DNA from: 66-474 sp035688305
GTDB taxonomy: Bacteria > Pseudomonadota > Gammaproteobacteria > Xanthomonadales > Rhodanobacteraceae
Length of the DNA: 64,000 bases
Direction: 5' to 3'
Assembly (NCBI GenBank): GCA_035688305.1
Contig: DASSNC010000111.1
Span: forward strand, 5,239 to 69,238
Positions 54,601 through 62,990 of this stretch are shown one piece after another; position 1 is the first letter of the stretch, and each line of letters opens with the position of its first letter. The translations under genes and the position numbers were made by a program. A model generated the notes under the pieces. The model did no database searches, was not told the origin of the DNA, and was given only the letters and a program-made list of their open reading frames with translations.

Positions 54601-56561
54601 TGGGCGGATGAGTAGTCGACCATGTCAATGAGAACCGGCAGGGGCTTGCCTGCACTTCCATCGACAATGATGTTGTCAGGTTTTAGGTCTCCATGAGCCA
54701 CCGCTCGCCCATGCAGATTTTCAATCACATCGATGAGCTCGACGATAAACTCTATCGCTGCAAGCGCCTCTCCTAGTGGGCCGGTTCCCATGCTCTCCGC
54801 AAGCGTTCTGCCGGGAACATACTCCTGAACCAGAACAATCGCATCGCCAGTCCAATGCACATTAAGCAGTCGAGCAGTCCCCTTAGCCGGAGCCTCTGCT
54901 AACTGCTGAGCATGGTCTAAAAACGCAAGGATTCGGGAGCGCTCCTTAGCAATGTTCCCGAGCGTGAGCGACTGCCACATCTTTACGAGGCGCAGTTGTC
55001 CTTCGGAATCGGCTCTCCAGACAATCGCCCGCTCATCGTCGCTTATGAGCTCGGTCTCGAGATAAGCCTTGAAGATATCTCTCTGTGTCTTCAATGTTCG
55101 GTAGCGCTCGAGCCCTTCGATTGTCGACTTTTCATCGCTGCCTGAAACAAGAGCGGCGTTGAACGCTGCAAGCATTTCGCCCGCGTCGCTGAATCGATTG
55201 GACTGGTCCACGTCCAGACACTTCTCGAACCACGGATGCAGATTAGAAAACTCTCCGTCTGCGTCGATCGTACTGTTCCATTCTGGCGGCTCGCCGCGGG
55301 GAGGCTCCCCAAATAGCAGACGGTGAATCACGCATCCCAGCAAAAATACATCCCTGCGAAGTAGATCAACAGGTCCACCCAAGATGTCCTCAGGCATGCT
55401 GGAAGTAGAAAGAAACTGAAACCGAGACTCGCCTAGCGTCTGGACTTCAGGTAAAGATGCAGACATCAAATGTGAGAGTTTTACCGTACTTGGTAGCTCC
55501 ACCCATACGCTGTGAGCACCCAAATCCAAGTGAGCGGCGTTCAATGCGTGAATCGGTGCTACCGACGACAGAACCTGTCGTGCTAAGGCGATGCGTTCTC
55601 CTGCGGTGGCACCAGCGAGGTCCGACTGAGCGAACTCGCTCAAGCGCTTCATCCGTCGTCGGCGCTCGAAAACCTCCCAGTAAGAGACACCACGCTCCGG
55701 ATCTTCCGCCTTTGGCTTGAAAATCGACTCACCGCACTTCGGGTTCCGATCATCCAACCAAGCGATAACCTTCCTTTCACGACCTGCTATTTCCGCGCGC
55801 CCGGCTTCGGTCTGAAACCGTGTGTCAGCCTTTGCAAAGTTCCAGCGGCGCAGGAGTCCGCAGGAATTGTCAATTCCAGACTCCTCCACGTCAAACTCGG
55901 CATAGAGCTCTTCACGGTGCTGGAATGTGGGCGCGTCTACACGCGCTATGAAGCCACCATAATTGCGTTTGCCAACTTGGAATATTCCACCACCCACATT
56001 GAAAAAGCGCCTGAAGCGCTGCATCCAGACATCGCTCGTGAAGTCTTCGAAGAAGACAGGACCAAAGGCTTTGATTCTTTTATCCTTGTTTCGGACAACC
56101 TTGATGAAGTCATCGATGTAGAAGACGAACGCTGACTCGCTATCGGCAATCTGAGACCGATCTTTGGTATTGGTCAGCACTACCGCTGACTGGATCATCG
56201 GGGTGGGCAGAGGATCAGTTAATCCCTCCTTCTTAGCCTGCTCTGATAATGATTTTTTAAGAATGGGATGAAGTTCGCGCGCGATCTCTGCGATTTTCCC
56301 TACGGGGGATCGACCATTGTTGCGGTTTCCATTGAACCAGTTGCCATCGCGACTACTGATCGGCCCCTTCCAGTCCTTCAAGTCGACCAGCAAAAAGCGA
56401 TCTTCCAACACAAGAACTACGTCGATTTCTCGAGTACCTTTTCCAGGCAAAGACAGATCAAGGTTCGTAAACGCGTGCCAACTATCTGGGAGAGCCTTAA
56501 GTTTGTCTAATCCTGGAACCTCACGAACATGAATTCCACGGCCATTGTTGAATATTTTCAT
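51636..56561 (-). CDS. NERD nuclease-pseudokinase-kinase-SF1 helicase fusion, defence candidate
   Basis: The 1641-residue protein starts with a NERD domain (about 1-190; Asp47 in REIDVVLV, Asp60-x-Lys62 in LLVDLKDWKG). A kinase-like unit with degraded motifs follows (about 200-475; HLDLGAHSVWV, DVFLLGCVIHRLLFGEPP). A second kinase unit (about 490-740) has Lys527, HGDLKPDN at 623-630 and Asp646. The C-terminal half is a COG1112/UPF1-type SF1 helicase: Walker A GPPGTGKT at 1066-1073, IVDEAARC, VLVGDHAQLEPQ, DTIDSYQGKE and RINVALSRAMDRLVIVG. Mokosh systems join kinase and COG1112 helicase, and PglW of Pgl/BREX joins NERD-type and kinase parts; this fusion combines both. Confidence 0.85.
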   Translation of the reverse strand: MKIFNNGRGIHVREVPGLDKLKALPDSWHAFTNLDLSLPGKGTREIDVVLVLEDRFLLVDLKDWKGPISSRDGNWFNGNRNNGRSPVGKIAEIARELHPILKKSLSEQAKKEGLTDPLPTPMIQSAVVLTNTKDRSQIADSESAFVFYIDDFIKVVRNKDKRIKAFGPVFFEDFTSDVWMQRFRRFFNVGGGIFQVGKRNYGGFIARVDAPTFQHREELYAEFDVEESGIDNSCGLLRRWNFAKADTRFQTEAGRAEIAGRERKVIAWLDDRNPKCGESIFKPKAEDPERGVSYWEVFERRRRMKRLSEFAQSDLAGATAGERIALARQVLSSVAPIHALNAAHLDLGAHSVWVELPSTVKLSHLMSASLPEVQTLGESRFQFLSTSSMPEDILGGPVDLLRRDVFLLGCVIHRLLFGEPPRGEPPEWNSTIDADGEFSNLHPWFEKCLDVDQSNRFSDAGEMLAAFNAALVSGSDEKSTIEGLERYRTLKTQRDIFKAYLETELISDDERAIVWRADSEGQLRLVKMWQSLTLGNIAKERSRILAFLDHAQQLAEAPAKGTARLLNVHWTGDAIVLVQEYVPGRTLAESMGTGPLGEALAAIEFIVELIDVIENLHGRAVAHGDLKPDNIIVDGSAGKPLPVLIDMVDYSSAQDGSRRSRAYSPASGGRFERDRYAVTKIAEELLARLDINAEVARRIERAIEECRMGPPANGTLLPLREALEVAAKPPTESDLPSFTISIPRTESGPMLPDEGQFWIVKSDRRLKIVGAVEELSVELGATGAPSKAWRNKLEQAQASWLAKQKICGFRANLVIESGLSQLGAISSILQLPEVAAALGAPPPQIKEESEQELSQVASIEAKEDELVEREQAAGEGGARGSLDVPLLWERSIRIEGELKTEVLALGDSTYRSQARLHVLPIQLSVGNLDFDRKDVVAVERLDNNGIWRKIGALDVQKTSADALAIHGYVDGSRGPIVRDGDRLRFQSRMENTSWQRREEATTRILTKNSVAPELLDAFYPATGKRPYNITIEVEEDLLVQRYKLNPTQVAAFKGIVAHRPLGLLQGPPGTGKTRFIGALVHYALTHGLARNVLVASQSHEAVNNAAEAVLNLFGKDRDSLSMIRVGAEGQISESLRPYHAAAVERAYKDDFVATRELRMGVVARYLGLSETECETVMFFEDTIRPILARVSELVEANSETVRVNSLKATVQQRLLDRGIDCDLSEVESSEVENMVTSLFFSRLSNETAHRVERLRNIAELGRDIVGTVSTWQRSYETFLAGTRQVVSGTCVGLGRSSLGLTKTTFDLVIVDEAARCTPSELAVPIQAGKWVVLVGDHAQLEPQHSPDVVDALALELKISAAEVVKSDFERAFESTYGKHGGHTLKKQYRMLPPIGRLVSNSFYDRALQHERTKPEIPPGALPPELAVPLVWVSTDAMGASAYQRAGSIRRGSLHNAAEADVIVWLLKRWSEHEPFLSWIKTLPDGVEAIGVICAYAAQLELVRRKLQSESLPEVFRRAIKVDTIDSYQGKENLIVILSLVRNNADGIKDRGAPTIQPGFLAKKNRINVALSRAMDRLVIVGAKAAWREGSPLGAVSAGFDEEVKGGDAMRLDASELLASPKSSRKGKEKVTGRVKRKEGDV

Positions 56562-56756
56562 TCAGCGCGCCTGCTCTTGAGTCCACACATGCTCCGCCAT
56601 CCAAGCACCAATCCGCCAAGGTTCCGGAGCCACTCAGAACCCGTGTTGCGCATAACGACGCTTGATCTTCACGGGTTGCTTTGTCGGTAATCTGACCGAA
56701 TTAACTTGATTCGAGCTACCAATCTCCTTGATGCACGCGCCTTGGATGCGTCGATC
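56562..56756 (-). promoter_or_regulatory. Leader of the NERD-kinase-helicase gene with 8-bp inverted repeat
   Basis: This 195-bp gap between hsdR and the helicase gene must hold the promoter of the latter or be read through from hsdR. AACCCGTG (56638-56645) and CACGGGTT (56670-56677) form an exact inverted repeat with a 24-base spacer, a possible operator. I cannot place -35 and -10 boxes with confidence. Confidence 0.35.
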
Positions 56757-59700
56757 TCAGACCGAAGTATCGGTGGAACGCACCACGCTCCCTTCGCGCA
56801 ATGATTCGTAAAGCCGGGCAGGGCCCAACAATACCTCACGGATACCAGTACGCACGCGTTCGGAATCCAGGGCCTGGGTGCTCATCGAGGTATGCGCGGC
56901 CAAGGCATCCATGATCGCATTCATCAGCTCTCTGCCGAGGTCGGGCGAGTTGGCGAACTGCTCCTTGGTATTGCTGGCCGCCTGCTGAATCAGGGTTTCC
57001 GATTCCAGCAGTTTGCCCTTGATGACATTGTTCACGTAGCTCAGCTTATCGTTTTCGGTAAGGTCGCCCTGGAACAGGTCGTTGACCTGCTCGATGATCT
57101 GCGCGAGCTGCTCCTTCGCCGGGTCGCGAATCTCATGCGTCCCGGTTTCGTCCATCGGCTTCAGCTTCGGGTACCGCTGGTCCATCAGTGACATCGCGGC
57201 CTTGCCAAGATTGCGCAGCCGGTGATGGGTCAGCACGATTTGCGACAGGTCGATGGTTTCGCGCTCGCGGCCGAATTCCAGCAGCGGCAACAGGCGCTTG
57301 AAGAAGATCGCCCGCTTCTCCACCGCCGTATTGCCGTAATCGAAGATCTGCGACAGGAATGCGTACACACGCAGATAGATGCCGAGGTTCTTCTTGAACA
57401 GTTGCAGCGCGTTCATCTCGTCCTGCGCGGCTTGCTCGGCCTTGGCATCCCGGCCCTCCTGCGCAGCACGCCATGACTGCTGTGCAGCCCGGTACTGCCT
57501 CAGCAAGCGTTCCGCGACCGGTTCGATCGTCGCCGCCAGTTCACGTTGAGCGCCTTGCGGATCCAGTTCCGCCCGCACCACGCGCTCGACTTCGTTGTCG
57601 TCGTAGTGCCCGGATGCGTTTAGTTGTGCAAGCAGGTCGTAGACCAGATTCGGATCGGTGACACGCTCCAGCTCTGCGGTTTCGTAGTAGGTCTTGAACG
57701 CCTGCAGAATTTCCCCGGCATCGTTGACGAAATCCAGTACGTAGGTGGTGTCCTTCTTGCCGAACGGGCCGCGATACGCCCGATTGAGACGTGACAATGT
57801 CTGCACAGCTTGGATGCCGGCAAGGCGCTTGTCCACGTACATGCCGCACAGCAAAGGCTGGTCGAAGCCGGTCTGGAACTTGTTGGCGACCAGCAGGATT
57901 TGATACTCGTCGGTCGCGAACGCCTCGCGCATGTCCTGGCGGCGCAGGGTCGGATTCAGCGACGTGCTGTTTTCCGTGAACGCGTCCGGACCGGATTCGG
58001 GGTCGTGCACTTCGCCCGAGAACGCCACCAGCGTGCCGATCGGATAGCCGCGATCCTTGATGTACTTGTCGATGGCAAGCTGCCAGCGCACCGCCTCCAC
58101 GCGGCTGGCCACCACCACCATCGCCTTGGCGTGGCCGTCGAGCAACGGCGCGACGTTCTCGCGGAAGTGCTCGACCACCACCTGCACCTTCTGCGCGATG
58201 TTGTACGGGTGCAGCCGCACCCAGCGCATGATGCCCTTCAGGGCCGAGTTGACCTCGACTTCCTTCTCGTCCCATTCCTTGCCCTGGTTGGCCAGCTTGA
58301 ACGCGAGTTTGTACGGTGTGTAGTTTTCCAGCACGTCGAGGATGAATTCCTCCTCGATCGCTTGGCGCATGGAATAGATGTGGAACGGCGCGGGCTTGTT
58401 GTCGTCGCCCGCCGGCCGGTCCGGAGCGGGTCGCGTGCCGAACAGCTCCATCGTCTTGGCCTTCGGTGTCGCGGTGAAGGCCACGTAGGTCACGCCCGCG
58501 GTGTTCGCCCGTGCGGCCATCTGCACGGCCAGCATGTCCTCGGTGTCGATCTCGCCGCCGTCTTCTATCTCCGCAAGTTCCTGCACGGAGAGCACCTGCC
58601 GCAACTTGCTGGCTGCCTCGCCGGTCTGCGAACTGTGCGCCTCGTCGGCGATCACCGCAAAGCGCTTGCCCTGCGTCGCGGCCAGTTCCTGTACGGTCTT
58701 CAGCGCGAACGGAAAAGTCTGGATCGTGCACACGACGATCTTCTTGCCGCCGGCCAGCGCTTTCGCCAGCTCCGCACTCTTGGCCGCGCTTTCGCCGGTG
58801 ACGACCTCGACCACGCCGGTGGTGCGCTCGAAGTCGAACACCGCATCACGCAACTGCGCGTCCAGCACGTTGCGGTCGCTCACCACCAGCACGGTGTCGA
58901 ACACCTTGCGGTTGTCGGCATCGTGCAGGTCGGCGAGGAAGTGCGCCGTCCACGCGATCGAATTGGTCTTGCCGGAACCGGCCGAATGCTGTATCAGGTA
59001 TTTCCCGCCGGCGCCCTTCGCGTACACATCCACCACCAGTTTGCGTGTCGCGTCCAACTGGTGATAGCGCGGAAAGATCAGCGCCTTGATACGTTTTTTC
59101 TCGTCGCGCGGCGTGACCAGGTAGCGACCGATGATTTCGAGCCAACTGTCACGCTGCCAAACCTGTTCCCACAGGTACGCGGTGCGGTAGCCGTCAGGAT
59201 TCACCGGGTTGCCCTTGCCGCCATGGTCGCCGCGGTTGAACGGCAGGAACGCCGTCGCCGCACCAGCCAGCCGCGTGGTCATTTCCACTTCGCTGCTGCT
59301 GACCGCGAAGTGCACCAGCGCGCCGCCGGGGAACCCCAGCAACGGTTCGACAGAAGACTGGCCCTTCGGCCGCGGATTACGGTCGAAGCGGTACTGGTCC
59401 ACCGCATCCCGCACGCTTTGGGTGAAGTCGGTCTTCAATTCCACCGTCGCGACGGGAATGCCGTTGAGGAACAGCACCAGGTCGATCGCGTTCTCGTTGT
59501 GCAGCGAGTAATGCACCTGCCGCACCACGCGCAGGCGGTTGGCCGCGTAGCGCGCCTGCAGCTCCGGATTCATCGCCAGCGCCGGCTTGAATTGCGCCAG
59601 CGCAAGTGGGCGGCGCAGGCCGATCATCTCGACGCCGTGGCGCAACACGTCCAGCGTGCCGCGCTCGTTCAGTTGTTTGCGCAGCCGATCCAGCAGCACC

Positions 59701-59903
59701 GCCTCGGCGGTGGCGCCGTGATTCTTCGCCAACGTTTCCCATGCATCCGGTTGCGTCGCCTGCACCCATGCGATCACATCGGACGGAAACAGCGCCCGCG
59801 CGCGGTCGTACTGTGTCGCATCCTTCGGGTCGTATACCCAACCATGTGCGGCCAGGTGCGCGCAGATGTCGTCTTCGAAATGGATTTCTGTGTGGAGGGT
59901 CAC
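56757..59903 (-). CDS. hsdR: Type I restriction enzyme, HsdR subunit
   Basis: HsdR translocates and cuts DNA as part of the HsdR2M2S complex. The 1048-residue protein has an N-terminal nuclease with Asp141 (NAIDLVLFLNG) and Glu155-x-Lys157 (VATVELKTDF). The SF2 motor shows IQHSAGSGKTNSIAW, VIADEAHSSQTG, YVAFTATPKAKTMELFG and VANKFQTGFDQPLLCGMYVDK ending in QTLSRLNRAYRG. A helical HsdM-binding C-terminus follows. The start is a GTG that overlaps the upstream DUF262 gene stop. hsdM is not in the window and should lie past 64000. Confidence 0.95.
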   Translation of the reverse strand: MTLHTEIHFEDDICAHLAAHGWVYDPKDATQYDRARALFPSDVIAWVQATQPDAWETLAKNHGATAEAVLLDRLRKQLNERGTLDVLRHGVEMIGLRRPLALAQFKPALAMNPELQARYAANRLRVVRQVHYSLHNENAIDLVLFLNGIPVATVELKTDFTQSVRDAVDQYRFDRNPRPKGQSSVEPLLGFPGGALVHFAVSSSEVEMTTRLAGAATAFLPFNRGDHGGKGNPVNPDGYRTAYLWEQVWQRDSWLEIIGRYLVTPRDEKKRIKALIFPRYHQLDATRKLVVDVYAKGAGGKYLIQHSAGSGKTNSIAWTAHFLADLHDADNRKVFDTVLVVSDRNVLDAQLRDAVFDFERTTGVVEVVTGESAAKSAELAKALAGGKKIVVCTIQTFPFALKTVQELAATQGKRFAVIADEAHSSQTGEAASKLRQVLSVQELAEIEDGGEIDTEDMLAVQMAARANTAGVTYVAFTATPKAKTMELFGTRPAPDRPAGDDNKPAPFHIYSMRQAIEEEFILDVLENYTPYKLAFKLANQGKEWDEKEVEVNSALKGIMRWVRLHPYNIAQKVQVVVEHFRENVAPLLDGHAKAMVVVASRVEAVRWQLAIDKYIKDRGYPIGTLVAFSGEVHDPESGPDAFTENSTSLNPTLRRQDMREAFATDEYQILLVANKFQTGFDQPLLCGMYVDKRLAGIQAVQTLSRLNRAYRGPFGKKDTTYVLDFVNDAGEILQAFKTYYETAELERVTDPNLVYDLLAQLNASGHYDDNEVERVVRAELDPQGAQRELAATIEPVAERLLRQYRAAQQSWRAAQEGRDAKAEQAAQDEMNALQLFKKNLGIYLRVYAFLSQIFDYGNTAVEKRAIFFKRLLPLLEFGRERETIDLSQIVLTHHRLRNLGKAAMSLMDQRYPKLKPMDETGTHEIRDPAKEQLAQIIEQVNDLFQGDLTENDKLSYVNNVIKGKLLESETLIQQAASNTKEQFANSPDLGRELMNAIMDALAAHTSMSTQALDSERVRTGIREVLLGPARLYESLREGSVVRSTDTSV

Positions 59904-61981
59904 TCCGAATCCTCTGGTACTCCGCAGGCTTCGCGCAACGTCACTCCGTTCTCATCTCGCCATTCCTTCCACCCATTGGCCGGACGGCCCATAACAGCTA
60001 CCGCCGCTGTGCTCGGAGCTTTGAACGGCCAGTCTTTCTCAAATCGGATGCGTCCATCCTCCGTTTCAACGATGACACCTTGGCTCAGCAAGGTTGATCG
60101 GAGATCGCCATAGGTATGACCCTTCAGTGAAACCATGGTTTCTGCTCGGCCACTTGAGCCGCTCAGTACAACTAAACCGTCGGAAGTGCAGCGTGCGTGC
60201 GCGTCGGCTCCGGATGCCTTGCAATGGAAAATCTGCGGTAGGTTGGTAAGCTTCGCCGACGCGTTGGCTGTAACCGGTGCTACCGACAATGTCGCACGGC
60301 CTTGAAGACCCAACGCCTTCTCGAATGTTTCGAGCCGCTCTCTGTGGACTGCGGAGACATCTTCAGGCTTCCATTCCTTGTGCCCGAGCACTTCAGTCGT
60401 CAAAGCAAACGGCGAAATGCCGTTCTTCTTGAAGTAGACGTTTTTCTTGTAGTCAAACGTGTAATTGCTGGCGGCGCTGTTCTTGCGTCGGCTGAGCAGC
60501 ATCAGGTTGCCGAGGCGGTGAACCCACCCCGAGCGCTCGGTCACATCAGGGAACCACGTCAGCCATTCGCTTCCGGGCTGCGGATTCTGCGGCAATACAT
60601 GCTCAATCGAGATGATTGGGTAGTCGTAGTGCGCGCCGCCGCTGGAAAGCCAAGCATCCAGTCGCAGAAGGATCGTTGCCAGTGCGCGCGCCGAGTGGGT
60701 GGCGTACAACGGTCCGTCTAGCGCGTCATACACCGCTTTCTTTTCGTAGTCGGCAAGCAGTAGTGGCGAATCTTGCGCCGTCAAGTCAGCTCTCGATTGG
60801 ATCGCTGTCGTGAGTTTTGAGCAACGCTCGATGCGTTCGTTGACGCCCCACCTCGCAATCAACATTGCGTATACGAGGCGCTCCAGCGCGGCGAAGAAGC
60901 CGCGCACCTGCTCAGATTGGTTTCGGTGGGCAGCAAGAAAAGCCAGTGCGGGGGGCAACCAGTCCTTAAACTCAACGCGATTCAGCCATTTCAGGCACTC
61001 ATTGACGACCTCGGCTCCAGCCTGACTCGTGTAACTTGCGTCGACGATTTCGCTATAGGCTGCCGCCAGCGGCAGCAGGATGTCGTCAACGAAAGCCGCC
61101 GGAGCCGCATAGTGCACGTGCTCCTCGAACTCCTTCAGCAACGTGCCCTTCGGCTTGGCCTTGCGATAAATCATCCGGATGTGGCTGAACAGATTGCCGA
61201 ACTCCTCGCGTCCCAGCTCGCTTTCCACGTCCTCCCATTTGCGCGTGTAGGCATCACGTCGATCTTCAGCGATCTGGCCAATGATCTTCGCTTTCAGGAT
61301 GTCGGTGGCAGCCAGATTCAAGCCACGGCTGTTCAGCACGTCAAAGATGCGATAGGCCGATTCCAAGTCCGGCGTACATACCATGACGAGGTAGCAGCGC
61401 GTGGCAATGAACTGGGCAAGGCGCAGGCGCTCGGCGTCCGGCAATGCAATCATGCCTGCAAGGAGCAGCTTTGCGTTTTCGCGCAGGTTGTGCTGGCTGT
61501 CAGACAGCTTGCCATCTAGCCGTACCAGCTTCGCGATGCCGCCCTCATCCTGTACATACTCACGGAAAAATGCGTTGTCGCGCTCGCGCAGTGCCAGGCG
61601 GTACCGGTTTTGCGTACCCGAGATGACATCACCTTCCTCCAGGATCAATTTCGACAGGCCCTTGCGCGCTCTGTCGTCTTCCAGTGCGGTGCGCAGCGCT
61701 GCCAGCAATAGTGTCAGCGTGGTCAGCCGTTGTTGGCCGTCCACCACTTCGGCATCAGGACTGCCTTCCTCCTTCACCAATACGATGCTGCCGAGAAAGT
61801 AGGGCGGAAGCTGCGACACATCGCCCGACTCTGCCATGGCCGCGCGCAGGTCCTCCTGTAGTTCCTCTGCCTGATCCTTCGTCCACGCGTAGGGGCGCTG
61901 GTAGCCGGGAATAGTGAATAAGTAGTCGTCGCTGAAAACCCTCGCGATCGGCTGCTCGCCAGCGGTCAGCATTTTGCTCAT
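59900..61981 (-). CDS. DUF262/DUF1524 (GmrSD-like) protein inside the hsd operon
   Basis: The 693-residue protein has the DUF262 nucleotide-hydrolysing domain (IPGYQRPYAWTKDQAEEL, YFLGSIVLV, VVDGQQRLTTLTLL, IFDVLNSRGLNLAATDILKAKI). A C-terminal HNH nuclease of the DUF1524 type has its His in SIEHVLPQNP and the Asn pair region LGNLMLLSRRKNSAASN. Proteins of this build include type IV enzymes GmrSD and BrxU that cut phage DNA with modified bases. I chose the ATG at 61981 (MSKMLTAGEQPIARVF) over a longer frame. Its stop overlaps the hsdR start. A standalone type IV role or control of the type I enzyme are both possible. Confidence 0.88.
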   Translation of the reverse strand: MSKMLTAGEQPIARVFSDDYLFTIPGYQRPYAWTKDQAEELQEDLRAAMAESGDVSQLPPYFLGSIVLVKEEGSPDAEVVDGQQRLTTLTLLLAALRTALEDDRARKGLSKLILEEGDVISGTQNRYRLALRERDNAFFREYVQDEGGIAKLVRLDGKLSDSQHNLRENAKLLLAGMIALPDAERLRLAQFIATRCYLVMVCTPDLESAYRIFDVLNSRGLNLAATDILKAKIIGQIAEDRRDAYTRKWEDVESELGREEFGNLFSHIRMIYRKAKPKGTLLKEFEEHVHYAAPAAFVDDILLPLAAAYSEIVDASYTSQAGAEVVNECLKWLNRVEFKDWLPPALAFLAAHRNQSEQVRGFFAALERLVYAMLIARWGVNERIERCSKLTTAIQSRADLTAQDSPLLLADYEKKAVYDALDGPLYATHSARALATILLRLDAWLSSGGAHYDYPIISIEHVLPQNPQPGSEWLTWFPDVTERSGWVHRLGNLMLLSRRKNSAASNYTFDYKKNVYFKKNGISPFALTTEVLGHKEWKPEDVSAVHRERLETFEKALGLQGRATLSVAPVTANASAKLTNLPQIFHCKASGADAHARCTSDGLVVLSGSSGRAETMVSLKGHTYGDLRSTLLSQGVIVETEDGRIRFEKDWPFKAPSTAAVAVMGRPANGWKEWRDENGVTLREACGVPEDSE

Positions 61982-62110
61982 GCGATGATATTCCCCTGTT
62001 TGTAGCCCGAGACATCCGGGACTGAATACGACCAGCCTACAGGTCTGCACATTTCGTGCCGTTATAGCCCACGATTCGGCACCTTCGCTACAAGCTCGTG
62101 CTCCGGTCCC

Positions 62111-62596
62111 TCATAGTCCAAACGTCCTTCTGATCGCAGCCGTAACAAAAGCCGGGCCGAATTTCGAAACGGCCTTACGCAGCATCCGCTGTAACTCGGG
62201 TTCCTCGTAGCCTTCTGCGAGGTAGAGCGAAGCGCCGGTCTTGAACGCAAAGTGTTCGGCCATGCCATCACGTTCCCGCCTCAGCTCGTCGGCGGTGCGG
62301 CCGATGCCGCGCAATTCGATGTAGCGGAGCAGAGCTTGGCCAGCAATCAGCGAGCCTTGGACCTCAGTGCGGCGTGATCGATCGCCTTGCCAATACACGA
62401 CAACACAGTCTTCTTCGTCACCGTCACCATCATCACGATCATAAGCTTCATCGTCGCCGTGGGTTTTAGTCATCGGCGCGATCACGGTTCCATCGATTAG
62501 GGAGACCGCGCACCAGCAATCATTGATGTTCTGCCCCATGTAAAGCGGCATAAGGCTGGCGACGAAGCCGACGATGCGTTCGCTCTGTGTGCTCAA
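62111..62596 (-). CDS. Unknown 161-residue protein in the hsd operon
   Basis: The product begins MSTQSERIVGFVASLMPLYMGQNINDCWCAVSL and has a very acidic patch (GDDEAYDRDDGDGDEED) before VVVYWQGDRSRRTEVQG. It ends in a basic amphipathic helix (ELQRMLRKAVSKFGPAFVTAAIRRTFG). It has no signal peptide, membrane helix or recognised domain. It sits 58 bases after the small membrane protein and 129 bases before the DUF262 gene, all on the same strand. An accessory or control role in restriction is only inference. Confidence 0.6.
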   Translation of the reverse strand: MSTQSERIVGFVASLMPLYMGQNINDCWCAVSLIDGTVIAPMTKTHGDDEAYDRDDGDGDEEDCVVVYWQGDRSRRTEVQGSLIAGQALLRYIELRGIGRTADELRRERDGMAEHFAFKTGASLYLAEGYEEPELQRMLRKAVSKFGPAFVTAAIRRTFGL

Positions 62597-62654
62597 GCGA
62601 CCTCCGCGGAAACGAGGCGATGCACGCCGATCTTGCCAGTGACAGCGGCGGTCA

Positions 62655-62981
62655 TCAGAGCCATGTGGCCACGAGTTGCAGGACGAAACCTGTGATCAGC
62701 AGGCCGAGGCCAAACCGATTCAATTTACGGCGGCGTTGGTTGCGATGTCCGGCGCTATGCAGCGCATCATCGATTTGTGCTGCGCGATATTTACGCGCGG
62801 CTTCGGGCGACGGAAACGTCATGGCAAGTGTTGCGACGTCGTTCCACTCGGCAATGACCTTGATCAGCTCGGGCGCACTCAGGGCCGGCTCCGGTTCCTT
62901 GCCCCAGGTGCCAAGAAACATCAAAACAGCACCAAACGCCCCAAGGATCAAACCAACGGAGTTCAGAATCTGTGCGTACAT
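62655..62981 (-). CDS. Small two-helix membrane protein in the hsd operon
   Basis: The 108-residue protein has a membrane helix at each end: ILNSVGLILGAFGAVLMFLGTW at residues 5-26 and FGLGLLITGFVLQLVATWL at 90-108, joined by a soluble loop with Arg-rich segments (GHRNQRRRKLNRFG). It starts 9 bases after the hsdS stop, so it is very probably translated from the same message. Membrane anchors are unusual in type I operons. Family unknown. Confidence 0.65.
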   Translation of the reverse strand: MYAQILNSVGLILGAFGAVLMFLGTWGKEPEPALSAPELIKVIAEWNDVATLAMTFPSPEAARKYRAAQIDDALHSAGHRNQRRRKLNRFGLGLLITGFVLQLVATWL

Positions 62982-62990
62982 GGCATAGGC

